Positions 15,353 to 24,255 of a stretch of DNA of 64,000 nucleotides are shown in pieces. Source of the DNA: Pseudomonas sp. PD9R (GTDB lineage Bacteria > Pseudomonadota > Gammaproteobacteria > Pseudomonadales > Pseudomonadaceae); NCBI RefSeq assembly GCF_019200975.1, contig NZ_JAHTMR010000017.1, positions 55,908-119,907 on the forward strand. The letters are read 5' to 3'. Numbering within the stretch: position 1 is the first letter of the stretch; each line of letters starts with the position of its first letter. The notes under the pieces were generated by a model, which made no database searches, had not been told where the DNA came from, and saw only the letters and a program-made list of their open reading frames with translations. A program made the translations under genes and the position numbers.

Positions 15353-16663
15353 ATGCAAGTTTCTGTTGAAAATACTTCTGCTCTTGAGCGCCGCATGAGC
15401 ATCACCGTGCCGGCTGAGCGCATCGAGACTCAGGTCAACAAGCGTCTGCAGCAGACTGCCCAAAAGGCCAAGATTGCTGGCTTCCGTCCAGGCAAAGTGC
15501 CAATGAGCGAAATCAAGCGCCGTTTCGGTGCTGAAGCTCGCCAGGAAGCTGTAGGCGACGTGATCCAGTCTTCCTTCTACGAAGCAGTGGTTGAGCAGAA
15601 GCTGAACCCGGCTGGTTCGCCTTCGATCGAGCCTAAGTCGCTGGAAGCGGGCAAAGATCTGGAATACGTCGCTGTATTCGAAGTGTTCCCTGAGTTCACT
15701 GTTGCCGGTTTCGAAGGTATCAACGTAGAGCGCCTGAGCGCTGACGTGTCTGATGCCGATCTGGACAAGATGCTGGACATCCTGCGCAAGCAGAACACCC
15801 GTTTCGAAGTGGCCGATCGCGCTGCTCAAAACGAAGACCAGTTGAAGATCGATTTCGTTGGCAAGGTCGACGGTGAAGAGTTCGCTGGTGGTTCCGCCAA
15901 AGGTACTCAGCTGGTTTTGGGTTCCGGCCGCATGATCCCTGGCTTCGAAGACGGTCTGGTCGGCGCTAAAGCTGGCGAAGAGCGCGTTCTGAACCTGACC
16001 TTCCCAGAGGACTATCAGAACCTGGACCTGGCTGGTAAAACCGCTGAGTTCACCGTTACCGTAAACACTGTTTCCGAGCCAAAACTGCCAGAGCTGACCG
16101 AAGAATTCTTCGCTCAATTCGGCATCAAGGAAACGGGTCTGGAAGGTTTCCGCACCGAAGTTCGCAAGAACATGGAGCGCGAACTGCGTCAGGCGATCAA
16201 ATCCAAGGTCAAGAATCAGGTAATGGACGGTCTGCTGGCCACCAACCCGATCGAAGTGCCTAAGGCGCTGCTGTCCAACGAAGTTGATCGTCTGCGCGTG
16301 CAGGCTGTTCAGCAGTTCGGTGGCAACATCAAGCCTGATCAACTGCCTGCCGAGCTGTTCGAAGAGCAAGCCAAGCGCCGGGTCGTGCTGGGCCTGATCG
16401 TGGCTGAAGTGGTCAAGCAGTTCGACCTCAAGCCTGACGAAGCTCGCGTTCGCGAAATGATTCAGGAAATGGCTTCGGCTTACCAGGAACCTGAGCAAGT
16501 TGTGTCCTGGTACTACAAAAATGACCAACAACTGAACGAAGTTCGTTCGGTTGTGCTGGAAGAGCAAGTTGTGGATACTGTTCTGCAGAAAGCTAGCGTG
16601 ACCGACAAGTCGGTCTCTTACGAAGAAGCAGTCAAGCCGGTAGAAGCTCCACAAGCCGACTGA
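15353..16663 (+). CDS. tig: Trigger factor, 436 aa
   Basis: Ribosome-bound chaperone and peptidyl-prolyl isomerase that meets nascent chains at the exit tunnel. The start MQVSVENTSALERRMSITVP has AGGAAT upstream; a longer in-frame ATG at 15,290 is rejected. The N-terminal domain contains the ribosome-docking GFRPGKVPMSEIKRRFG (~residues 43-59). The FKBP-like PPIase domain follows at ~150-245 (DFVGKVDGEEFAGGSA ... GRMIPGFEDGL). The C-terminal helical chaperone domain fills ~250-430. The length matches E. coli Tig. It heads the tig-clpP-clpX-lon block. Confidence 0.98.
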   Translation: MQVSVENTSALERRMSITVPAERIETQVNKRLQQTAQKAKIAGFRPGKVPMSEIKRRFGAEARQEAVGDVIQSSFYEAVVEQKLNPAGSPSIEPKSLEAGKDLEYVAVFEVFPEFTVAGFEGINVERLSADVSDADLDKMLDILRKQNTRFEVADRAAQNEDQLKIDFVGKVDGEEFAGGSAKGTQLVLGSGRMIPGFEDGLVGAKAGEERVLNLTFPEDYQNLDLAGKTAEFTVTVNTVSEPKLPELTEEFFAQFGIKETGLEGFRTEVRKNMERELRQAIKSKVKNQVMDGLLATNPIEVPKALLSNEVDRLRVQAVQQFGGNIKPDQLPAELFEEQAKRRVVLGLIVAEVVKQFDLKPDEARVREMIQEMASAYQEPEQVVSWYYKNDQQLNEVRSVVLEEQVVDTVLQKASVTDKSVSYEEAVKPVEAPQAD

Positions 16664-16689
16664 TTGTTTTTGCGGTAAGAAGTACACAC

Positions 16690-16717
16690 CATAAGCCAGC
16701 CTTCGTGCTGGCTTATG
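16690..16717 (+). other. Hairpin between tig and clpP
   Basis: CATAAGCCAGC/GCTGGCTTATG perfect 11-bp stem with a CTTCGT loop but no T run. It may stabilise the tig 3' end or attenuate read-through into clpP. Confidence 0.6.
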
Positions 16718-16756
16718 CGTATTCAAGACATAACTATTTGGGAGTGACTGCAGAGC

Positions 16757-17392
16757 ATGTTCCGTAATTCGTATATTCAGCAGAACTCAGATATCCAGGC
16801 CGCAGGCGGCCTGGTCCCGATGGTTGTCGAGCAGTCCGCTCGTGGCGAGCGCGCCTATGACATTTACTCGCGCCTCCTCAAGGAGCGAGTGATCTTTCTG
16901 GTTGGCCCGGTAGAGGACTACATGGCTAACCTGATCTGTGCGCAACTGCTGTTCCTTGAAGCGGAAAACCCGGACAAGGACATCCATCTCTATATCAACT
17001 CCCCGGGTGGTTCGGTGACAGCAGGCATGTCGATTTACGACACCATGCAGTTCATCAAACCAAACGTGTCGACCACCTGTATCGGTCAGGCGTGCAGCAT
17101 GGGCGCGTTTTTGCTGACGGCGGGTGCCCAAGGCAAGCGTTACTGCCTGCCGAACTCGCGTGTGATGATTCACCAGCCACTGGGCGGTTTCCAGGGCCAG
17201 GCTTCGGATATCGAAATCCATGCCAAGGAAATCCTCTTCATTCGTGAGCGTCTCAACACGCTGATGGCCAAGCATAGCGGTCGCACTCTTGAAGAAATCG
17301 AGCGCGACACCAACCGCGATAATTTCATGAGTGCAGAAGCAGCGCGTGAATACGGCTTGATCGATGAAGTGATCAGCCAGCGCCCCGCTTAA
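16757..17392 (+). CDS. clpP: ATP-dependent Clp protease proteolytic subunit ClpP, 211 aa
   Basis: Tetradecameric serine protease core that degrades substrates fed by ClpX or ClpA. The Ser of QACSMGAFLLTAGA (~residue 114), the His of SRVMIHQPLGGFQGQA (~139) and the Asp in RDTNRDNFMSAEAA form the catalytic triad. An N-terminal extension of about 17 residues (MFRNSYIQQNSDIQAAGG) probably contains the processed propeptide. TTTGGGAG upstream gives the ribosome binding site. It lies between tig and clpX, the standard order in gammaproteobacteria. Confidence 0.98.
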   Translation: MFRNSYIQQNSDIQAAGGLVPMVVEQSARGERAYDIYSRLLKERVIFLVGPVEDYMANLICAQLLFLEAENPDKDIHLYINSPGGSVTAGMSIYDTMQFIKPNVSTTCIGQACSMGAFLLTAGAQGKRYCLPNSRVMIHQPLGGFQGQASDIEIHAKEILFIRERLNTLMAKHSGRTLEEIERDTNRDNFMSAEAAREYGLIDEVISQRPA

Positions 17393-17444
17393 AAAAATAA
17401 GCAGCTCAAAATAGGGTTGGTCGGCGGGTCCGATCACGTGCGGG

Positions 17445-17473
17445 CTTGAAAAAGCCCGCAATAGCCTTCATCT
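17445..17473 (+). promoter_or_regulatory. Sigma32-like promoter upstream of clpX
   Basis: CTTGAAA, a 14-base spacer, then CTTCATCT, close to the heat-shock consensus CTTGAAA-N14-CCCCATNT. It ends 34 bases before the clpX start. The -35 also lies in the loop side of a GCGGGCTT/AAGCCCGC hairpin. Confidence 0.6.
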
Positions 17474-17507
17474 TGTGTTGCAAGCCTATCGGATTTGGAT
17501 CGAACGA

Positions 17508-18791
17508 ATGACTGACACCCGCAACGGCGAGGACAACGGCAAGCTGCTCTATTGCTCCTTCTGTGGCAAAAGCCAGCATGAAGTGCGGAAATTGATTGCC
17601 GGCCCCTCGGTCTTTATCTGCGACGAGTGCGTCGACCTGTGCAATGACATCATCCGTGAGGAGGTGCAGGAAGCCCAGGCCGAAAGCAGCGCGCATAAAT
17701 TGCCTTCGCCTAAAGAAATCAGCGGCATCCTTGATCAGTACGTGATTGGTCAAGAGCGTGCAAAAAAGGTTTTGGCCGTAGCGGTGTACAACCACTACAA
17801 GCGCTTGAACCAGCGTGACAAAAAGAATGACGACGTCGAACTCGGCAAGAGCAACATCTTGCTGATCGGCCCGACAGGCTCGGGTAAAACCCTGCTTGCC
17901 GAAACACTGGCCCGCTTGCTGAACGTTCCGTTCACCATCGCCGACGCAACCACCCTCACCGAGGCAGGTTATGTGGGTGAAGATGTCGAGAACATCATTC
18001 AGAAGCTGCTGCAGAAGTGCGATTACGACGTAGAAAAGGCCCAGATGGGCATTGTCTACATCGATGAAATCGACAAGATTTCGCGCAAGTCTGACAACCC
18101 GTCCATCACCCGGGACGTTTCCGGTGAAGGCGTGCAGCAGGCCCTGCTCAAGTTGATCGAAGGCACGGTCGCTTCCGTTCCGCCTCAAGGTGGTCGCAAG
18201 CATCCGCAGCAGGAATTCCTTCAGGTCGATACTCGCAACATTTTGTTCATCTGCGGTGGTGCGTTCTCCGGTCTGGAAAAGGTTATTCAAAACCGTTCCA
18301 CCAAGGGCGGCATCGGTTTCAACGCGGAAGTTCGCAGCAAGGAAGAAGGCAAGAAAGTCGGTGAATCCCTGCGTGAAGTCGAGCCTGACGATCTGGTCAA
18401 GTTCGGTCTGATCCCTGAATTCGTCGGTCGTCTGCCGGTCCTCGCCACGTTGGACGAGCTTGATGAAGCTGCGTTGATGCAGATCCTCACCGAGCCGAAA
18501 AATGCCCTGACCAAGCAGTACGCAAAGTTGTTCGAGATGGAAGGTGTGGATCTGGAATTCCGAGCCGACGCTCTGAAATCCGTTGCAAAACGCGCGCTGG
18601 AACGCAAGACCGGTGCTCGTGGTCTGCGTTCGATTCTCGAAGGTGTATTGCTCGACACTATGTATGAAATCCCCTCGCAATCCGAGGTGAGCAAAGTAGT
18701 GATCGATGAAAGCGTTATAGAAGGCAAGTCCAAGCCACTGTATATCTACGAAAACAGTGAGCCTGCTGCCAAGGCCGCGCCAGACGCTTAA
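17508..18791 (+). CDS. clpX: ClpX, ATPase subunit of ClpXP, 427 aa
   Basis: AAA+ unfoldase that recognises degron-tagged proteins and feeds them to ClpP. The start MTDTRNGEDNGKLLYC is used; the 11 residues upstream in frame are not family-like. The N-terminal zinc domain has four Cys (CSFCGKSQ ... FICDECVDLC, ~residues 15-45). Walker A GPTGSGKT (~120-127), Walker B IVYIDEIDKI (~180-190), the RKHPQQEFLQVDT region, and the sensor-2 GARGLRSILE near residue 370 are all present. Full length. Confidence 0.98.
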   Translation: MTDTRNGEDNGKLLYCSFCGKSQHEVRKLIAGPSVFICDECVDLCNDIIREEVQEAQAESSAHKLPSPKEISGILDQYVIGQERAKKVLAVAVYNHYKRLNQRDKKNDDVELGKSNILLIGPTGSGKTLLAETLARLLNVPFTIADATTLTEAGYVGEDVENIIQKLLQKCDYDVEKAQMGIVYIDEIDKISRKSDNPSITRDVSGEGVQQALLKLIEGTVASVPPQGGRKHPQQEFLQVDTRNILFICGGAFSGLEKVIQNRSTKGGIGFNAEVRSKEEGKKVGESLREVEPDDLVKFGLIPEFVGRLPVLATLDELDEAALMQILTEPKNALTKQYAKLFEMEGVDLEFRADALKSVAKRALERKTGARGLRSILEGVLLDTMYEIPSQSEVSKVVIDESVIEGKSKPLYIYENSEPAAKAAPDA

Positions 18792-18813
18792 GCGTCACGT
18801 AGCCGGTACAAAG

Positions 18814-18834
18814 AAGGGGCCTTCGGGCCCCTTT
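18814..18834 (+). terminator. Terminator after clpX
   Basis: AAGGGGCC-TTCG-GGCCCCTT hairpin with a stable TTCG tetraloop, 22 bases past the clpX stop; the T run is short (TTTG). Confidence 0.75.
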
Positions 18835-18840
18835 GCTATT

Positions 18841-18880
18841 GTGGGAGCTGGCTTGCCAGCGAAGGCAGCCTGACAGGCAA
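18841..18880 (+). repeat. Single (half) REP element
   Basis: GTGGGAGCTGGCTTGCCAGC...GACAGGCA, an isolated REP unit between clpX and the lon promoter. Confidence 0.65.
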
Positions 18881-18955
18881 CCTGTTTTTTGGATGTATCC
18901 GGACCTATGCAATCCCTGCCTTAGGCAGCAATCTTTTAAGTGGATCTTTTATCCG

Positions 18956-18984
18956 CTTGTTTTTTTCCAAACCAGCCCCCATCT
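18956..18984 (+). promoter_or_regulatory. Sigma32-like promoter of lon
   Basis: CTTGTTT, 14-base spacer, CCCCATCT: the -10 is a perfect heat-shock element, and the spacing is the same as at clpX. It lies 59 bases upstream of the lon ATG. Confidence 0.72.
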
Positions 18985-19042
18985 TGGTTTCAAGCTTACT
19001 TCCATCTGTTTACGGCCTTATGGCCGCCGTAGAGGCGAAATC

Positions 19043-21439
19043 ATGAAGACAACCATCGAATTGCCTCTCCTGCCATTGCGTGATGTCGTGGTTTATCCGC
19101 ACATGGTTATCCCGCTGTTCGTGGGGCGCGAGAAATCCATCGAAGCTCTCGAAGCAGCGATGACGGGCGACAAGCAGATCCTTCTGCTGGCTCAGAGAAA
19201 CCCTGCTGACGACGATCCCGGTGAAGATGCGCTTTATCGCGTGGGTACGATTGCTACCGTTTTGCAGCTGCTGAAGCTGCCTGATGGCACGGTCAAGGTT
19301 TTGGTCGAAGGTGAGCAGCGTGGCGCCGTTGAGCGCTTCAGCGAAGTGGACGGCCATTGCCGTGCCGAAGTCTCTCTGATCGACGAAGTTGACGCGCCTG
19401 AGCGCGAGTCGGAAGTATTTGTCCGCAGCCTGCTGTCCCAGTTTGAACAATATGTGCAGTTGGGCAAGAAGGTCCCCGCTGAAGTCCTGTCGTCGCTCAA
19501 CAGCATCGACGAGCCAGGCCGCCTGGTCGATACCATGGCCGCGCACATGGCGCTGAAGATCGAGCAGAAGCAGGAAATCCTCGAGATCATCGATTTGTCG
19601 GCCCGGGTCGAGCACGTTCTGGCGTTGCTGGATGCTGAAATTGATCTGCTGCAAGTCGAAAAACGCATTCGCGGTCGTGTCAAAAAGCAAATGGAGCGCA
19701 GTCAGCGCGAGTACTACTTGAATGAGCAGATGAAAGCCATTCAGAAAGAACTCGGTGACAGCGACGAAGGCCACAACGAAATCGAAGAGCTGAAAAAGCG
19801 TATCGATGCTGCTGGCCTGCCAAAAGACGCGCTCGCCAAGGCTCAGGCCGAGCTGAACAAGCTCAAGCAAATGTCGCCAATGTCCGCGGAAGCGACCGTG
19901 GTGCGCTCGTACATCGACTGGCTGGTTCAGGTGCCGTGGAAGGCTCAGAGCAAGGTCCGCCTGGACCTGGCACGTGCCGAAGACATTCTCGACGCCGACC
20001 ATTATGGTCTGGAAGAAGTCAAAGAGCGGATTCTCGAATACCTCGCCGTGCAAAAACGCGTGAAAAAGATTCGGGGTCCAGTGTTGTGCCTGGTGGGTCC
20101 TCCGGGGGTGGGAAAAACCTCTTTGGCGGAGTCTATCGCTCACGCGACCAACCGTAAATTCGTGCGCATGGCCCTCGGCGGTGTACGCGATGAGGCGGAA
20201 ATTCGTGGTCATCGACGTACTTATATCGGTTCGATGCCAGGAAGATTGATTCAAAAGATGACAAAGGTGGGCGTCCGCAACCCGCTGTTCCTGCTCGATG
20301 AAATCGACAAAATGGGCAGCGACATGCGTGGCGATCCGGCGTCGGCGTTGCTGGAGGTGCTCGATCCGGAGCAGAACCACAACTTCAACGATCACTATCT
20401 GGAAGTCGACTACGACCTGTCTGACGTGATGTTCCTGTGCACCTCGAACTCCATGAATATTCCACCGGCGCTGCTGGACCGGATGGAAGTGATTCGTCTG
20501 CCGGGCTACACCGAAGACGAGAAGATCAACATCGCCGTCAAATACCTCTCGCCCAAGCAAATCACGGCTAACGGTCTGAAAAAAGGCGAGCTGGAATTCG
20601 ACGCCGAGGCGATTCGCGACATTATCCGTTACTACACCCGCGAAGCCGGTGTACGGGGCTTGGAGCGCCAGATCGCCAAGGTTTGCCGCAAGGCAGTCAA
20701 GGAACATGCACTGGAAAAACGCTTCTCGGTGAAGGTCACCGCGGACATGCTGGAGCACTTCCTGGGCGTGCGTAAATTCCGTTATGGCCTGGCTGAACAG
20801 CAGGACCAGATCGGTCAGGTTACCGGGCTGGCGTGGACGCAAGTGGGCGGCGAATTGCTGACCATCGAAGCTGCAGTCGTACCGGGTAAAGGCCAGTTGA
20901 TCAAGACGGGGTCGTTGGGTGACGTGATGGTCGAGTCGATCACCGCAGCCCTTACGGTAGTCCGCAGCCGTGCGAAGAGCCTGGGGATTCCCCTGGACTT
21001 CCACGAGAAGCGTGACACGCACATCCACATGCCGGAAGGGGCGACTCCGAAGGACGGCCCTAGCGCCGGTGTGGGCATGTGCACGGCTCTGGTCTCGGCG
21101 TTGACGGGCATTCCTGTGCGTGCAGACGTGGCCATGACCGGTGAAATCACCCTGCGTGGTCAGGTGCTGGCGATCGGTGGTTTGAAAGAAAAACTACTGG
21201 CGGCTCACCGTGGCGGGATCAAGACTGTGATCATTCCTGAAGAGAATGTGCGCGATTTGAAAGAAATTCCTGACAATATCAAGCAAGATCTGCAGATTAA
21301 ACCGGTTAAATGGATTGACGAGGTCCTGCAAATTGCGCTGCAATACGCGCCGGAGCCCTTGCCGGATGTGGCTCCGGAGATAGTCGCGAAGGATGAAAAA
21401 CGCGAGTCCGATTCTAAGGAAAGAATTAGCACGCATTAA
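19043..21439 (+). CDS. lon: ATP-dependent protease Lon, 798 aa
   Basis: Cytosolic AAA+ serine protease for misfolded and regulatory proteins. The start MKTTIELPLLPLRDVVVYPHM is preceded by GAGGCGAAATC; the long upstream in-frame extension covers the promoter and is rejected. The LON N-domain occupies ~residues 7-200 and a coiled coil ~210-300. Walker A GPPGVGKTS lies near residue 353, and the AAA lid follows. The C-terminal protease domain carries the Ser of PKDGPSAGVGMC (~676) and the Lys of GGLKEKLLAAHRGG (~719) as catalytic dyad. Length and motifs are normal. Confidence 0.98.
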   Translation: MKTTIELPLLPLRDVVVYPHMVIPLFVGREKSIEALEAAMTGDKQILLLAQRNPADDDPGEDALYRVGTIATVLQLLKLPDGTVKVLVEGEQRGAVERFSEVDGHCRAEVSLIDEVDAPERESEVFVRSLLSQFEQYVQLGKKVPAEVLSSLNSIDEPGRLVDTMAAHMALKIEQKQEILEIIDLSARVEHVLALLDAEIDLLQVEKRIRGRVKKQMERSQREYYLNEQMKAIQKELGDSDEGHNEIEELKKRIDAAGLPKDALAKAQAELNKLKQMSPMSAEATVVRSYIDWLVQVPWKAQSKVRLDLARAEDILDADHYGLEEVKERILEYLAVQKRVKKIRGPVLCLVGPPGVGKTSLAESIAHATNRKFVRMALGGVRDEAEIRGHRRTYIGSMPGRLIQKMTKVGVRNPLFLLDEIDKMGSDMRGDPASALLEVLDPEQNHNFNDHYLEVDYDLSDVMFLCTSNSMNIPPALLDRMEVIRLPGYTEDEKINIAVKYLSPKQITANGLKKGELEFDAEAIRDIIRYYTREAGVRGLERQIAKVCRKAVKEHALEKRFSVKVTADMLEHFLGVRKFRYGLAEQQDQIGQVTGLAWTQVGGELLTIEAAVVPGKGQLIKTGSLGDVMVESITAALTVVRSRAKSLGIPLDFHEKRDTHIHMPEGATPKDGPSAGVGMCTALVSALTGIPVRADVAMTGEITLRGQVLAIGGLKEKLLAAHRGGIKTVIIPEENVRDLKEIPDNIKQDLQIKPVKWIDEVLQIALQYAPEPLPDVAPEIVAKDEKRESDSKERISTH

Positions 21440-21463
21440 TACGTATTTGCCTGGGGGGCTTCC

Positions 21464-21492
21464 TTGACAGCTTTTTAGAGCCCTTGTTATAA
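21464..21492 (+). promoter_or_regulatory. Sigma70 promoter of hupB
   Basis: TTGACA, 17-base spacer, TTATAA: a near-consensus promoter in the 149-base lon-hupB gap, consistent with high expression of HU. Confidence 0.82.
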
Positions 21493-21588
21493 AGCGGCTC
21501 TTAAGTGTCTGTAGGCCATTCAGCACTGTTTTTGCTTTCACCAAAAAAAACTTAGAATCATACTCAAATAGATATAAGGGGACTTAGA

Positions 21589-21861
21589 GTGAACAAGTCG
21601 GAACTGATTGATGCTATCGCTGCATCCGCTGATATCCCGAAAGCTGCTGCTGGCCGTGCGCTGGACGCTGTAATCGAATCCGTCACTGGCGCTCTCAAGG
21701 CTGGCGACTCTGTTGTTCTGGTTGGTTTCGGTACTTTCTCCGTCACCGATCGTCCAGCTCGCATTGGTCGTAACCCACAGACCGGTAAGACGCTGGAAAT
21801 CGCAGCAGCCAAAAAACCAGGTTTCAAAGCCGGTAAAGCACTGAAAGAAGCTGTCAACTAA
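21589..21861 (+). CDS. hupB: DNA-binding protein HU-beta, 90 aa
   Basis: Histone-like nucleoid protein that bends DNA without sequence specificity. The GTG start follows AAGGGGAC. The 90-residue length, the N-terminal MNKSELIDAIAASADIPKAAA helical part and the beta-arm region GFGTFSVTDRPARIGRNPQTG (~residues 45-65) are standard for HU. The order lon-hupB-ppiD is conserved in Pseudomonas and E. coli. Confidence 0.97.
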   Translation: MNKSELIDAIAASADIPKAAAGRALDAVIESVTGALKAGDSVVLVGFGTFSVTDRPARIGRNPQTGKTLEIAAAKKPGFKAGKALKEAVN

Positions 21862-21914
21862 GTTCGATTCAGGTTTTTGCCTATCCGGGTCGGGGTCATG
21901 CCTGACCTGGCAGC

Positions 21915-21992
21915 GGAGCGGTAGTCCAGTCGGCAGGTCGCCGGTCCGAGACACCGAGGCTCGCAAGTTCGAGTCATCGGTCCGCTCCGCCA
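21915..21992 (+). ncRNA. Degenerate tRNA-Asp-like element
   Basis: A 78-base segment begins GGAGCGGTAGTCCAGTCGG, nearly the 5' half of bacterial tRNA-Asp, contains TTCGAGT and ends CCGCTCCGCCA with an encoded CCA. The acceptor-type arms GGAGCGG/CCGCTCC pair perfectly and extend to 9 bp. A cloverleaf cannot be completed: the D-stem has a mismatch, the putative anticodon loop CCGAGAC lacks U33, and the T-stem does not pair in register with two extra bases before the acceptor strand. An alternative fold has two inner hairpins: CGGC/GCCG, and ACCGA/TCGGT containing CTCG/CGAG. It is followed by its own terminator, so it may be a transcribed tRNA-like RNA or a pseudo-tRNA. Confidence 0.6.
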
Positions 21993-22000
21993 GTTACGAG

Positions 22001-22024
22001 AAGGCGCATCCTCGGATGCGCCTT
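22001..22024 (+). terminator. Terminator after the tRNA-like element
   Basis: AAGGCGCATCC/GGATGCGCCTT 11-bp stem with a two-base TC gap and a following TCTTC tract, nine bases beyond the CCA end. Confidence 0.85.
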
Positions 22025-22094
22025 TCTTCTATCCGGATTCTACCCACGCTCCACGGTTGCCTAATTTTGAAGTTCAACCGTTTATGGGGGACGC

Positions 22095-23966
22095 ATGCTG
22101 CAGAATATCAGGGACAATTCACAAGGCTGGATTGCCAAGACCATTATCGGGGTCATCGTTGCACTGATGGCTTTGACCGGTTTCGATGCCATTTTCAAGG
22201 CCACGACGCACACCAATGACGCGGCGAAGGTCAACGGCGAAGAAATCAGCCAGAACGAGCTGAGCCAGGCGGTCGATATGCAACGCCGTCAACTCATGCA
22301 ACAGCTGGGCAAGGATTTCGATGCTTCCTTGCTCGACGAGAAGATGCTGCGCGAATCGGCCCTCAAAGGCTTGATCGACCGCAAATTGCTGCTGCAAGGC
22401 GCGGCGAACTCGAAGTTCGCTTTCTCCGAAGCGGCTCTGGACCAGGTCATCCTGCAAACACCGGAATTCCAGGTGGATGGCAAGTTCAGCTCTGATCGTT
22501 TCGATCAGGTCATTCGACAACTCGGCTACAGCCGTATGCAGTTCCGCCAGATGCTGGCTCAGGAAATGCTGATCGGGCAGCTGCGCGCCGGTCTGGCGGG
22601 GAGTGGTTTCGTCACTGACGCACAGGTTCTGGCCTTCGCCCGTCTGGAAAAGCAGACCCGCGATTTCGCTTCCCTGAGCATCAAGGCTGACCCGGCGGCT
22701 GTGAAGCTGACCGACGATGAGGTCAAAGCCTACTACGACGAACACGCCAAGGAATTCATGACGCCTGATCAGGTGGTCGTCGATTACCTGGAGTTGAAGA
22801 AGTCTTCCTTCTTTGATCAGGTCAGCGTCAAGGACGAAGACCTGCAAGCGGCCTATCAGAAAGAAACCGCGAACCTGTCCGAGCAACGCCGGGCTGCGCA
22901 CATTCTGATTGAAGTAAACGACAAGACCACCGAAGCGCAAGCCAAGGCCAAGATCGACGAGATCCAGGCCCGCCTGGCTAAAGGCGAGAAATTCGAGGCG
23001 CTGGCCAAGGAGTTCTCTCAGGATCCGGGGTCGGCCAACAACGGTGGTGATCTCGGTTACGCAGGGCCGGGTGTCTACGATCCAGCGTTCGAGAAAGCGC
23101 TGTACTCGCTGGCCAAGGATCAGGTTTCCGCACCGGTTCGCACCGACTTCGGTTTCCACCTGATCAAGCTGTTGGGTGTGGAAGCACCTGAAGTACCGAC
23201 ATTCGCCAGCCTGAAAGACAAGCTGACCCGCGAACTGAAAGCGCAGCAGGTCGAGCAACGTTTCGTCGAGGCGACCAAGCAATTGGAAGACTCTACTTTC
23301 GAAGCATCCGATCTGGCTCAGCCTGCTCAGGACCTGAAACTGACCGTTCACACCTCCAAGCCGTTCGGCCGTGAAGGTGGTGAGGGTGTTGCTGCCAACC
23401 GTGCCGTGGTGACCGCCGCGTTCAGTCCGGAGGTACTGGATGAAGGTGCCAACAGCGCCGCCATCGAGCTGGATCCGGAGACCGTGGTTGTGTTGCGCGC
23501 CAAGGAACACCTGAAGCCTGCGCAACTGCCGCTGGAAACCGTGGGTGCCGCCATACGCGTGCAATTGGCCAAGGAGCACGCCAGTGCTGCCGCCAAGACC
23601 AAGGCTGAAGAGCTGATCGCCAGTCTGCGCGATGGCAAGACTCCACTGGACAAGGCGATTGACGGTCAGAACTGGAAAGTCATGCAAGCCGCGACTCGCA
23701 CTCAGGAAGGGGTTGACCCAACCGTGTTGCAAGCGCTGTTCCGTATGCCAAAGCCTGCCGCCAAGGACAAACCGACCTTCAGCAACGTGACCCTGCCTGA
23801 TGGCAGCCTGATGATCGTGCGTCTGAACGCTGTTAACGAAGCCGCAACGCCGACTGAAGAAGAGAAGGCTCAATACCGTCGCTTCCTCGCTTCGCGCGTT
23901 GGCCAGCAAGACTTTGCGGCTTACCGCAAACAGCTGGAAAGCCAGGCTGACATCAAGCGTTACTGA
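22095..23966 (+). CDS. ppiD: Periplasmic folding chaperone PpiD, 623 aa
   Basis: Inner-membrane-anchored parvulin-like chaperone at the Sec translocon exit. One transmembrane helix lies at ~residues 16-35 (IIGVIVALMALTGFDAIF). A SurA-like N-terminal chaperone region (~45-200) follows. The parvulin PPIase domain lies at ~266-362 (RRAAHILIEVN ... FSQDPGSANNGGDLGY ... FGFHLIKLLG). The remaining ~260 residues form the second chaperone half. The start has GGGGGACGC upstream. Own terminator at 23,993. Confidence 0.95.
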   Translation: MLQNIRDNSQGWIAKTIIGVIVALMALTGFDAIFKATTHTNDAAKVNGEEISQNELSQAVDMQRRQLMQQLGKDFDASLLDEKMLRESALKGLIDRKLLLQGAANSKFAFSEAALDQVILQTPEFQVDGKFSSDRFDQVIRQLGYSRMQFRQMLAQEMLIGQLRAGLAGSGFVTDAQVLAFARLEKQTRDFASLSIKADPAAVKLTDDEVKAYYDEHAKEFMTPDQVVVDYLELKKSSFFDQVSVKDEDLQAAYQKETANLSEQRRAAHILIEVNDKTTEAQAKAKIDEIQARLAKGEKFEALAKEFSQDPGSANNGGDLGYAGPGVYDPAFEKALYSLAKDQVSAPVRTDFGFHLIKLLGVEAPEVPTFASLKDKLTRELKAQQVEQRFVEATKQLEDSTFEASDLAQPAQDLKLTVHTSKPFGREGGEGVAANRAVVTAAFSPEVLDEGANSAAIELDPETVVVLRAKEHLKPAQLPLETVGAAIRVQLAKEHASAAAKTKAEELIASLRDGKTPLDKAIDGQNWKVMQAATRTQEGVDPTVLQALFRMPKPAAKDKPTFSNVTLPDGSLMIVRLNAVNEAATPTEEEKAQYRRFLASRVGQQDFAAYRKQLESQADIKRY

Positions 23967-23992
23967 TGTCTGACTGAGGTTTGCGCTACACA

Positions 23993-24021
23993 AAGCCCCG
24001 GCCCATTGGCCGGGGTTTTTT
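23993..24021 (+). terminator. Terminator of ppiD
   Basis: AAGCCCCGGCC-CATT-GGCCGGGGTTTTTT stem-loop with a T run. Confidence 0.92.
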
Positions 24022-24039
24022 ATTGTAGAATCGAGAAAA

Positions 24040-24122
24040 TCAAAAGATCGCAGCCTTCGGCAGCTCCTACAGGTTTACTCGATTTCATGTAGGCGCTGCC
24101 GAAGGCTGCGATCTTTTGATCT
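24040..24122. repeat. Inverted REP pair
   Basis: ATCAAAAGATCGCAGCCTTC and its inverse around a short spacer, between ppiD and the DUF2242 gene. Confidence 0.88.
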
Positions 24123-24255
24123 TCGCAAATGCCGCGAGACTTTTCCCTAATATCGGGGTCAACACACCTGTAACTGTTTTAAGACACAATCGATGCGCCG
24201 CTAAGCATCGATCTGTTGCACAATACGCCCCGAACCGATTTCCTCAGGATGTTCA

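Noticed and set aside
18833..19042. 70-residue N-terminal extension of Lon
   Set aside because: It covers the REP half-unit and the sigma32-like promoter; Lon proteins start at MKTTIELP-like sequence.
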